From positions 124,001 through 188,000 of the forward strand of contig NZ_MXPU01000010.1 in the NCBI RefSeq assembly GCF_002204185.1: a stretch of DNA of 64,000 nt, read 5' to 3'. Origin of the DNA: Rhizobium esperanzae (lineage in GTDB: Bacteria > Pseudomonadota > Alphaproteobacteria > Rhizobiales > Rhizobiaceae). Within the stretch, counting starts at the first letter, position 1. The number at the start of each line of letters is the position of its first letter. The translations under genes were made by a program, and so were the position numbers. Positions 55,741-63,404 of this stretch are shown here, one piece after another. Under the pieces are notes generated by a model. It was not told where the DNA came from and did no database searches. It saw only the letters and a program-made list of their open reading frames with translations.

Positions 55741-56277
55741 ATGACGATCACGACAGTCCGCATTGCTTCCGTCCTTCTCGGCGGCTGCCTTGCCGCTTCG
55801 CTCTTGTCCGGCCCGGTCTTTGCTGTCGGCAATGACAACAGCACGATGCCGACCTGCAAGAAGGGTGAGATCTACGACCAGAAGACCAAGAAATGCGTCA
55901 AGCAGCAGAGCGCCAATGTTTCGGACGAGAACCGTACCGACTATGCCTATTCGCTGGCCAAGGCCGGCCGTTATGAAGAGGCGCTTGCCATGCTCGATAC
56001 GGTCAGGAACCAGAACAGCGCCGAGGTGTTGAACTATCGCGGTTACGCCACCCGCAAGCTCGGCCGCACCGACGAAGGCATCTCCTATTACCTGCAGTCG
56101 GTGAAGATGGATCCGCAATACGCCAAGGTCCGCGAATATCTCGGCGAAGCCTATGTCATCAAGGGCCGGCTCGATCTTGCCAGAGAGCAGCTGAACACGA
56201 TCAAGACGATCTGCGGCACGGCTTGCGAGGAATATCAGGATCTGAACGCTGTCATCCTCGATCCATCGAAGATCTGA
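55741..56277 (+). CDS. Secreted tetratricopeptide-repeat protein
   Basis: A 178-residue protein. A signal peptide (about 1-28, VRIASVLLGGCLAASLLSGPVFA) sends it to the periplasm. A short Cys pair (CKKGEIYDQKTKKC) follows, and three TPR-like helical repeats (about 65-165: YAYSLAKAGRYEEALAMLDTV, NYRGYATRKLGRTDEGISYYL, REYLGEAYVIKGRLDLAREQL). A second Cys pair (CGTAC) is near the end. First gene of a probable operon with an ECF sigma factor 44 nt downstream. It might sense envelope state for the sigma/anti-sigma pair (inference). Confidence 0.8.
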   Translation: MTITTVRIASVLLGGCLAASLLSGPVFAVGNDNSTMPTCKKGEIYDQKTKKCVKQQSANVSDENRTDYAYSLAKAGRYEEALAMLDTVRNQNSAEVLNYRGYATRKLGRTDEGISYYLQSVKMDPQYAKVREYLGEAYVIKGRLDLAREQLNTIKTICGTACEEYQDLNAVILDPSKI

Positions 56278-56321
56278 GAGTAGGCCACTGGCGGGAAATG
56301 GAGCCGGGAAAGGATATCCGA

Positions 56322-56927
56322 ATGTCGGTCGCGGACGCTACATTTCCTGCCTATAGTCGCGCGAGAATGGAATCGCCGGTTTGTCAGGCGGTTCCAAGGG
56401 ATGCAGGATCGGCGGAGGCGGCCATCGCGAGCGAAGCGGATATCAGGAGCGGTCTGACGGAAAACCTGGCCAGGCTCTGGCGTTATGGTCTCGTTCTCTC
56501 GCATCAGCGCGATGTCGCCGACGACCTGGTGCAGGCGACCTGCCTTCGCGCGCTCGAGCGCGCCGGCCAGTTCGTTCCCGGCACCCGGCTCGACCGCTGG
56601 CTGTTTTCGATCCTGCATTCGATCTGGCTGAACGAGATCCGCTCGCGCCGGGTGCGCCAGGGCCAGGGTTTCGTCGATGCCGGCGAGGCGCTGACGTTCG
56701 ACGGCGCGCACGATACTGAAACGCATGTGATGGCGGGGCAGGTGCTGAAGCAGGTAGATGCATTGCCCGAGGCGCAGCGGACGGCCGTTTTCCTCGCCTA
56801 TGTGGAAGGACTTTCCTATCGCGAAGTTGCAGGCATACTGGATATCCCGATCGGGACCGTGATGAGCCGGCTGGCAGCCGCCCGCGCCAGGCTTTCCGGC
56901 ACCGGACCGGCAGGGGGACGGCAATGA
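56322..56927 (+). CDS. ECF-family RNA polymerase sigma factor
   Basis: A 201-residue sigma factor. Region 2 (about 45-110) has LARLWRYGLVLSHQRDVADDLVQATCLRALERAGQF, and region 4 (about 135-190) has LPEAQRTAVFLAYVEGLSYREVAGILDIPIGTVMSRLAAARARL. Start at 56322 (MSVADATF) is chosen for its AAGGAT ribosome site; an ATG 24 nt upstream is possible. It overlaps the anti-sigma gene by 4 nt (ATGA). Expected to be held inactive by that protein at the inner membrane. Confidence 0.9.
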   Translation: MSVADATFPAYSRARMESPVCQAVPRDAGSAEAAIASEADIRSGLTENLARLWRYGLVLSHQRDVADDLVQATCLRALERAGQFVPGTRLDRWLFSILHSIWLNEIRSRRVRQGQGFVDAGEALTFDGAHDTETHVMAGQVLKQVDALPEAQRTAVFLAYVEGLSYREVAGILDIPIGTVMSRLAAARARLSGTGPAGGRQ

Positions 56928-57724
56928 GCACGAAACACACCATTCCCTCCGACGAGGACCTCACAGCCTTCATCGACGGCGAGCTGACCTCGGAAGAGAC
57001 GGCCCGCATCGAGGCCATCGTCAAGGAAAACGAGAGCGTCGCCGAACGGCTGGAATTCCTGGCGCGCGCCAGTCTGCCGTTCGAGCAGGCTTTCGCTCCG
57101 CTCCTCTCCGAAGCCCCGCGGGAAAAACTGGAGGCGATGCTCGCTGCCATTCCTGCGCGCGAGGGCACAAGATCCGCCTCTGCGCCCGCCGCCACCCGCC
57201 GCCGCTTGCTCGGCGCGCTCGCCGCCTCGCTTGTGGCCGGCATCGCCATCGACCGCGCCGTCATCGTCATCGGCAAAGGTTTTTTGGCAAAGGACGAAAA
57301 CAGCGAATGGCGCGCCGTGGTCGCCGACTATATCTCGCTCTATACCGCCGAAACGCTCGCCGGCCCCGTTCCCGGCAGGCAGGATCAGGCCGCCCAGCTC
57401 GCCAGTCTTGACGAGAAGCTCGGCCTGTCGCTCTCCCCGGAAGCCGTTTCGCTCCCGGGAGTCGATTTCAAACGCGCCCTGCTACTGCAATATGACGGTA
57501 GGGCGCTCGCCCAGATCGCCTATCTCGATCCCGAGACCGGCCCGATGGCACTCTGCATCGTGAAATCCGACGCGGGGCCGAAGGCGCCGGACCTTGAAAA
57601 CCGCAAGGGAATGAATGTCGTCTACTGGTCGAATGCGACGCATGCGTTCATGCTGATCGGGCATGCTGCGGCGGACAGGATGACGGCGATTGCGGATGGG
57701 GTGCGGGGGAGGGTGGCGGTGTGA
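56924..57724 (+). CDS. Transmembrane anti-sigma factor
   Basis: A 266-residue protein. The cytoplasmic N-terminus (SDEDLTAFIDGELTSEETARIEAIVKENESVAERLEFL) has the look of an anti-sigma domain that binds the sigma factor. One membrane helix lies at about 88-108 (LLGALAASLVAGIAIDRAVIV), followed by a periplasmic part of about 150 residues. No HxxxCxxC zinc motif is present, so it is not of the ZAS type. Coupled by ATGA to the sigma gene, it should be its cognate inhibitor. Confidence 0.8.
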   Translation: MSTKHTIPSDEDLTAFIDGELTSEETARIEAIVKENESVAERLEFLARASLPFEQAFAPLLSEAPREKLEAMLAAIPAREGTRSASAPAATRRRLLGALAASLVAGIAIDRAVIVIGKGFLAKDENSEWRAVVADYISLYTAETLAGPVPGRQDQAAQLASLDEKLGLSLSPEAVSLPGVDFKRALLLQYDGRALAQIAYLDPETGPMALCIVKSDAGPKAPDLENRKGMNVVYWSNATHAFMLIGHAAADRMTAIADGVRGRVAV

Positions 57725-57752
57725 CCGGCCGTTGGCGGCGGCTTTGAGCTGA

Positions 57753-58550
57753 TCAGCCCTGCGATCGATTGCGCCTCAGGAACTGGCCTAGCCGGTTCAC
57801 GATCTTAAAGGCCCAGAACATCGATATTGAGACCTTGAGGCCGTGGTCGGCAAGGGCGCGCAGCACCTCCTTGTTCTGACGCGATATATTTTGAACGTTC
57901 TTGTTCGTGGCGCCCCCTAAGCGCATTCTGACCAAGACTTGCGGGATATAGACTGTTCTGATCCGCGCGACTTCCAAGAATCGCATCATCAGCTCGACGT
58001 CGGCTGCAAGCCGATAACGCAGATCAAACCGCCCGAACCGTTCATAGATGGTGCGCCGAACATAGAATGTTGGATGCGGCGGGCACCACCCGCGCGCGAA
58101 GAAACCGGGTTTGAACGCACGGGATTTCCAGTAACGGACCTTGCGATCGATGTGCCGGTTGGAAACATAGACGAGATCACCATAGCAGCAGTCATATGCT
58201 TCATCATCCAGCGCGGCCGCCACGGTTCCGAGGGAGTCATTGCTCTCGAAAGTGTCGTCCGCATTCAAGAAGCCGATGATGTCGCCGCTCGCAAGACCAA
58301 TCCCCTTGTTCATGGCCTCATAGATACCTCCGTCCACCTCGGAAAGCACACTGCGGTTCTCCGCCGGCGCCGAAGCGATAATGGCGAGCGTCGAATCTTG
58401 TGAGCCGCCATCAATGATGATGTGTTCGAAATTGCGGTAGGTTTGAGCGTCGATGGACCGCAAGGTATCAGCAATTGTCTGCTCGACATTCCAGCAAACG
58501 GTGATGAGGCTTATCCGGGGGGAGCTTGGATTGGCAGTATCTGCAGCCAT
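57753..58550 (-). CDS. Family 2 glycosyltransferase
   Basis: A 265-residue GT-A fold enzyme. The N-terminal SPRISLITVCWNVEQTIADTLRSIDAQTYRNFEHIIIDGGSQDST is the GT2 opening, and FLNADDTF has the DxD-like metal motif (NADD). GIYEAMNKGIGLASGDIIGFLN places it near the WcaA/WcaE-like group. It is probably cytoplasmic and adds a sugar to a surface polysaccharide. It is the only minus-strand gene of the polysaccharide region and is divergent from rfbA. Confidence 0.85.
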   Translation of the reverse strand: MAADTANPSSPRISLITVCWNVEQTIADTLRSIDAQTYRNFEHIIIDGGSQDSTLAIIASAPAENRSVLSEVDGGIYEAMNKGIGLASGDIIGFLNADDTFESNDSLGTVAAALDDEAYDCCYGDLVYVSNRHIDRKVRYWKSRAFKPGFFARGWCPPHPTFYVRRTIYERFGRFDLRYRLAADVELMMRFLEVARIRTVYIPQVLVRMRLGGATNKNVQNISRQNKEVLRALADHGLKVSISMFWAFKIVNRLGQFLRRNRSQG

Positions 58551-58796
58551 CTAACGGTATCTTGCTCACATTTCAAAAGGCGATAGCACCAACCCGTATC
58601 AGACGGAAAGGCACTACCGCAATCGAGTACCGCAAGTTATCCTCGATCAACGCCTGATTGGTGAGCGGCGGCGGCTGCTCCTCTTGCTAAGTGCATTGCA
58701 TGCGGCCCCATCTATCTGTAGTGAGCACTGTCGAATAGCGATATCACCACGATAAGCTCGTGAGTGCGCGTGGATTTACCGGTTGCAGGAGGTCTC

Positions 58797-59708
58797 TTGT
58801 CTTCGAATAAAAAACTGCGCAAGGGCATCTTGCTCGCCGGTGGCTCGGGCACCCGACTTCATCCGGCGACTCTCGCCATTTCGAAGCAACTTCTTCCGGT
58901 TTTCGACAAGCCGATGATCTACTATCCCCTGTCAACGCTGATGCTTGCAGGCATCCGGGATATCCTGATTATCTCCACGCCACAGGACACCCCACGTTTT
59001 GAACAGCTGCTGGGTGACGGCGCCCAATGGGGACTAAACCTCCAATATGCCGTGCAGGCCGCACCGGACGGAATTCCCCAGGCATTCTCGATCGGGAGGG
59101 AATTCATCGCGCGGGAGGCAACCGCTCTCGTACTGGGAGACAATATCTTCTACGGCAATCTCCTGACTCATGATTTATCCGGGGCTTCCGCGAGATCGGA
59201 CGAAGCGACGATCTTCGCGTACAAAGTCCACGATCCCGAACGGTATGGGGTGGTGGAGTTTGACGGTGAGGGCAAAGTCCTCAGTCTGGAGGAAAAGCCG
59301 TCCAGGCCCCGCTCTTCTTACGCTGTGACGGGCTTATATTTCTACGACAATGACGTGGTTGACATTGCAGCCGGTTTGAAACCCTCGCCGCGCGGTGAAA
59401 CCGAAATTACCGATATCAATCGGCATTATCTGTCGGCCGGCAGGCTGAATGTTGCCGTCTTGGGCAGAGGACATGCCTGGCTTGATACGGGCACGCACGA
59501 TTCACTCCTTGAAGCCAGTCAGTTCATTGCCACCATCGAGCGGCGCCAGGGGCTGAAGATTGCCTGCCCCGAAGAAATCGCCTTTCATTTGGGATACATA
59601 GATGCCGAGCAGTTGCTAAGACTTGCGGCTCCACTTGAAAAGAGCTCTTACGGTCGATACCTCATCAGCCTGGTGCGGGAACCAGCTCCGCATTTCCCGC
59701 CCGGCTGA
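58797..59708 (+). CDS. rfbA: Glucose-1-phosphate thymidylyltransferase
   Basis: A 303-residue nucleotidyltransferase that makes dTDP-glucose from dTTP and glucose-1-phosphate. It has the signature GGSGTRLHP (15-23), [24 protein letters not shown] and VLGDNIFYG. The TTG start at 58797 is preferred because of an AGGAGG ribosome site 4 nt before it; upstream GTG codons lack one. The rfbB dehydratase needed next is not in the window, so it should lie elsewhere. First gene of the plus-strand polysaccharide run. Confidence 0.92.
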   Translation: MSSNKKLRKGILLAGGSGTRLHPATLAISKQLLPVFDKPMIYYPLSTLMLAGIRDILIISTPQDTPRFEQLLGDGAQWGLNLQYAVQAAPDGIPQAFSIGREFIAREATALVLGDNIFYGNLLTHDLSGASARSDEATIFAYKVHDPERYGVVEFDGEGKVLSLEEKPSRPRSSYAVTGLYFYDNDVVDIAAGLKPSPRGETEITDINRHYLSAGRLNVAVLGRGHAWLDTGTHDSLLEASQFIATIERRQGLKIACPEEIAFHLGYIDAEQLLRLAAPLEKSSYGRYLISLVREPAPHFPPG

Positions 59709-59730
59709 CCCGCAAAACTGGAAACCAATC

Positions 59731-60105
59731 TTGTCTGCTTTTACTCTGCTTACGTTAAAGACGATGTCCGACGCACGAGGCGCGTTGACCGTCATGGACG
59801 GAATACTGCCATTTCCGGTCGTCCGGAGCTTCTGGATCTATGGTGCCGACGGACATAAACGCGGCGGCCATCGTCATCACAAGACTCGGCAGGCATTGGT
59901 GGCGATTTCGGGAAGCGTGATGGTTTTGATGGACGATGGAAAAGCCAGGGAAGAGATCACCTTGTCGTCACCGGACCAGTGCCTGCTGGTGGAGCCAAGG
60001 GACTGGCATGAAATGACCTTCGGTCCCGGTTCTATCCTGCTGGTTTTTGCCTCTCACGGGTACGATAAGGACGACTACATCGACACTCCCTACGAACGGC
60101 TCTGA
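59731..60105 (+). CDS. dTDP-sugar 3,4-ketoisomerase (FdtA/WxcM-like cupin)
   Basis: A cupin of 124 residues if the TTG at 59731 is used; an ATG at 59764 would give 113. The opening (LLTLKTMSDARGALTVMDG, then FPVVRSFWIYG) and RGGHRHHKTRQALVAISGSV match the FdtA family, which isomerises dTDP-4-keto-6-deoxyglucose to the 3-keto form. The paired His of HRHH are expected catalytic. Together with the next aminotransferase this would give dTDP-Fuc3N or dTDP-Qui3N. It lies between rfbA and the aminotransferase with tight spacing. Confidence 0.8.
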   Translation: MSAFTLLTLKTMSDARGALTVMDGILPFPVVRSFWIYGADGHKRGGHRHHKTRQALVAISGSVMVLMDDGKAREEITLSSPDQCLLVEPRDWHEMTFGPGSILLVFASHGYDKDDYIDTPYERL

Positions 60106-60106
60106 G

Positions 60107-61213
60107 ATGATTGAGTATGAAAGTCTTGCGCAAGCCAACCGCGCGCTGATGGAAGAGTTGGAGGCGGTTGCATCCCGTGTCATTCGTTCCGGATGGTACA
60201 TACTTGGCAATGAGGTCTCCTCATTCGAAGCCGAATTCGCCGCCTTCGCGGAAAGCAAACATTGCATCAGCGTGGCCAATGGCCTGGATGCATTGATCCT
60301 GTCGATCGAAGCGCTCGAGCTGCCGAAAGGCAGCGAGATCATGGTTGCCTCCAACACCTATATAGCCACTATTCTGGCAATTCTTCGCGCGGGCCACAAA
60401 CCCGTTCTGTTGGAGCCCGAGCGCGAAACCTTCAATATCGATCCGGAGCGCCTTCCGGCGGCGCTCACACGCAAGACGCAGGCAATCTGCGTGACGCATC
60501 TTTTCGGCAAAGCCTGTCGGATGACCGAGATCGCCGCGTTTGCAAGCGAGCACGGTCTCATGGTGATCGAGGATTGCGCGCAGTCGCACGGCGCGCGCTA
60601 TGACGGCAAGCTGACCGGCACCTTTGGAATTGCCGGCTGTTTCAGCTTCTATCCGACCAAGAATCTTGGAGCTCTCGGAGATGCGGGCGCGATCGTCACC
60701 GATGATGACGAATTTGCAGATCGTTTGCGACACATGCGCAACTACGGCTCGAAGAAAAAATATGAGAACGTCTATATCGGTGTAAATTCCAGGCTTGATG
60801 AGATGCAAGCGGCATTCCTGCGGGTCAAGCTGCGTCACCTCGATGAGGTGACTGAACATAAGCGGGCACTGGCCGATATCTATTTTGCCAATCTGCCTGA
60901 ATGGCTGGCGCAGCCGCTTCGTCGACCTGCCGAGTATGATGTGTTCCATATCTTCGGGATACGGCACCCGGCCCGCGACGAGTTGCGCCAGTGGCTGCTC
61001 GATAACGGGGTCAAGACCGAGGTGCATTATCCGATACCGCCGCATCGGCAGAAGGCCATGCAAGGCATTCTTTCCGGCGATTATCCCATTGCCGATGAAC
61101 TGCATGCCACCGAGCTGAGCCTGCCTATTTCGGCCGGGCATAGAAAGGATGAGATCGAGCGCGTCTGCAGCCTTCTTGCGGCGCTCCCGGAAAAGCTGAA
61201 GTTGGCGGCATGA
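60107..61213 (+). CDS. DegT/DnrJ/EryC1 sugar aminotransferase (FdtB-like)
   Basis: A 368-residue PLP enzyme. Lys185 in FSFYPTKNLGALGDAG binds the cofactor. VANGLDALILSIEAL and EDCAQSHGARYDG are family blocks. The start at 60107 (MIEYESLAQ) follows the ketoisomerase stop by one base. In FdtB homologues it transaminates dTDP-3-keto-6-deoxyhexose to a 3-amino-3,6-dideoxyhexose. Its stop overlaps the next gene by 4 nt (ATGA). Confidence 0.88.
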   Translation: MIEYESLAQANRALMEELEAVASRVIRSGWYILGNEVSSFEAEFAAFAESKHCISVANGLDALILSIEALELPKGSEIMVASNTYIATILAILRAGHKPVLLEPERETFNIDPERLPAALTRKTQAICVTHLFGKACRMTEIAAFASEHGLMVIEDCAQSHGARYDGKLTGTFGIAGCFSFYPTKNLGALGDAGAIVTDDDEFADRLRHMRNYGSKKKYENVYIGVNSRLDEMQAAFLRVKLRHLDEVTEHKRALADIYFANLPEWLAQPLRRPAEYDVFHIFGIRHPARDELRQWLLDNGVKTEVHYPIPPHRQKAMQGILSGDYPIADELHATELSLPISAGHRKDEIERVCSLLAALPEKLKLAA

Positions 61214-62085
61214 CAGAGCACTTGAAGGGATCGACCTCCGCGCCCGAGGAGGTTTGGGACATCGTGATCAAGCCTTCGAAGGGCAATACACCGGATCTTG
61301 CGCTTGTCTGGCGATATCGCGACCTCATCTGGATGTTCTTCAAGCGGGATTTCACGACATTCTACAAGCAGACTGTTTTGGGGCCGGCCTGGTATATCAT
61401 TCAACCATCGCTGACGGCGTTGACCTATTATGTCGTGTTCGGAAAAATAGCCAATCTTTCCACGGATGGCCTTCCGCCCTTCCTGTTCTACATGTCGGGC
61501 ACGATCATCTGGAGCTATTTTTCCGTCTGCTTGGCCAATAACTCCGACGTCTTCTCGAAGAATTCCAATCTGTTTGGAAAGGTTTACTTTCCGAGACTAG
61601 TGGTGCCGGTATCCGTTGCAATGAGCGGCCTTGTCGCCTTTGCGATCCAGTTCCTGCTCTTGCTGACGGTTTCCATCGGGTTGAAAATTGCCAACCCCGA
61701 TTTGGTCCTGAGCTATTGGTTCCTGCTTCTGACGCCATTGGTGCTGCTCTATATCGCAGTGCTGGGCATCGGTGCCGGGCTTGTCGTTTCGGCGCTAACG
61801 GTCCGTTTCCGCGATCTCGTCTACGCCGTCGGGTTCATGACGCAGTTGTGGATGTATGCTACGCCGATCGTGTACCCTTTCAGCCAGATTCCGGAACGGT
61901 ATCATTGGTTTTACTATATCAATCCAATGACGACCCCCGTTCAAACCTTCCGCTGGGCGCTGTTTGATGCCCCCGCCTTGCCCGTCGGTCTCTGTCTTGC
62001 CAATCTCGCGGTGACTGTCGCAATCACCCTATGCGGGCTGGCGCTTTTTTCACGGGCGGAAGCCAACGCGATGGACACCGTCTGA
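61210..62085 (+). CDS. wzm: Polysaccharide ABC exporter permease (Wzm-like)
   Basis: A 291-residue ABC-2 type permease with about six hydrophobic helices. YRDLIWMFFKRDFTTFYKQTVLGPAWYIIQP is the Wzm/KpsM N-terminal block, and VRFRDLVYAVGFMTQLWMYATPIVYPFSQIPE lies in the last third. It would move a finished lipid-linked glycan across the inner membrane. Overlaps the ATPase gene by one base (TGATG). Confidence 0.9.
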   Translation: MTEHLKGSTSAPEEVWDIVIKPSKGNTPDLALVWRYRDLIWMFFKRDFTTFYKQTVLGPAWYIIQPSLTALTYYVVFGKIANLSTDGLPPFLFYMSGTIIWSYFSVCLANNSDVFSKNSNLFGKVYFPRLVVPVSVAMSGLVAFAIQFLLLLTVSIGLKIANPDLVLSYWFLLLTPLVLLYIAVLGIGAGLVVSALTVRFRDLVYAVGFMTQLWMYATPIVYPFSQIPERYHWFYYINPMTTPVQTFRWALFDAPALPVGLCLANLAVTVAITLCGLALFSRAEANAMDTV

Positions 62086-63404
62086 TGAACGATATCGTTA
62101 TTCGAGCGGAGCACGTCAGCAAGCTCTATCGTCTCGGCGTGATCAATCACGGCACCCTTTATCGCGACCTTCAGAGCTGGTGGGCGAAGTGGCGCAATCT
62201 TCCGGATCCGAATGTTTCTGTGTCAGATTACGCGTCCGAGCGCGGCAAGCAATCCCGACTCAAAGGAGATCTCTTCCATGCGTTGGATGATGTCTCCTTC
62301 GAAGTTGGGCACGGCGAGATCGTTGGGATTATCGGCAGGAACGGGGCCGGAAAATCCACGCTGCTGAAGGTGATGTCGCGGATCACCATGCCCAATTCGG
62401 GTTTCATAGGAATAAGGGGCAGAATTGCCAGCCTGCTTGAGGTCGGCACCGGATTTCATCCGGAACTCACTGGCCGGGAGAACGTCTATCTCAACGGCGC
62501 CATCCTCGGCATGAGCCGTGCCGAGGTCAGGTCGAAATTCGATGAAATCGTCGAGTTTGCCGAGATTGGCGAATTCATCGATACGCCGGTGAAGCGGTAT
62601 TCCTCCGGCATGTATGTGCGTCTGGCCTTCTCCGTCGCGGCCCATCTCGAACCGGAGATCCTCTTGGTCGATGAGGTGCTGGCCGTCGGCGACGTCAACT
62701 TCCAGAACAAATGCATGGGGCGGATGCAGGAAGTGACGAAGACCGGCCGAACGATCATCTTCGTCAGCCACAACATGACGGCGATCAGCAGCATCTGCCC
62801 GAAATCGATTTTGATGGCTGACGGCAAGGTCGCTGCAATGGGCGATACGGCAGATGTGATAAAGGCCTATCTCGATCGCCCTGAGTTCGGCGGCACGGCA
62901 AGTTACTCGGTCAATCCCGAGGATATCGACGGAAAGGCCGTCATATGTCGCGTTGCAGTATTGAACGAGAAGGACGAGATTTCCGAAACCGTGGAACTGT
63001 CGAAGGGTTTCTCCATCGAGGTCGAATACGAGTTGAGGGAACCTCTTTCCGGCCTCTCGGTCGGGATGCAGATCAAGATGGAGGACGGCTACACCACGCT
63101 CGTCAGCCTCTCCGATCCCGAGCTCGACGTCAGCCGCCTGGACGCCCGGCCTGCCGGTTACTATCGAGCCCGCGTGAAATTTCCCGGATATCTCCTCAAC
63201 ACCGGCACTTTTTACGTGCGATTGGGCATATCGAGTCGATTCTCGATATATTCCGTCGCCGAGGGTATTCGGTTTGACGTGGAGGATAATGTCGGAATTA
63301 TCCAGATGCTCGGTCAACAGCGGAAGCCGTCGATTTCGGCGATACAGTTGCCTTGGGAGGTTGAGAAGGTCTTCCAGCGCGATTCTGAAGGTGTTTTGAA
63401 ATGA
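62085..63404 (+). CDS. wzt: Polysaccharide ABC exporter ATPase with carbohydrate-binding tail (Wzt-like)
   Basis: A 439-residue protein with two parts. The ATPase (about 1-250) has Walker A GRNGAGKST and the characteristic SGMYVRLAFSVAAHLEPEILLVDEVLAVGD block. The C-terminal part (about 255-430) is beta-rich (FSIEVEYELREPLSGLSVGMQIK, YYRARVKFPGYLLNTGTFYVRLG), as in Wzt proteins whose tail reads the end of the O-polysaccharide before export. This implies a capped, chain-length-controlled glycan. Overlaps the last gene by 4 nt. Confidence 0.92.
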   Translation: MNDIVIRAEHVSKLYRLGVINHGTLYRDLQSWWAKWRNLPDPNVSVSDYASERGKQSRLKGDLFHALDDVSFEVGHGEIVGIIGRNGAGKSTLLKVMSRITMPNSGFIGIRGRIASLLEVGTGFHPELTGRENVYLNGAILGMSRAEVRSKFDEIVEFAEIGEFIDTPVKRYSSGMYVRLAFSVAAHLEPEILLVDEVLAVGDVNFQNKCMGRMQEVTKTGRTIIFVSHNMTAISSICPKSILMADGKVAAMGDTADVIKAYLDRPEFGGTASYSVNPEDIDGKAVICRVAVLNEKDEISETVELSKGFSIEVEYELREPLSGLSVGMQIKMEDGYTTLVSLSDPELDVSRLDARPAGYYRARVKFPGYLLNTGTFYVRLGISSRFSIYSVAEGIRFDVEDNVGIIQMLGQQRKPSISAIQLPWEVEKVFQRDSEGVLK

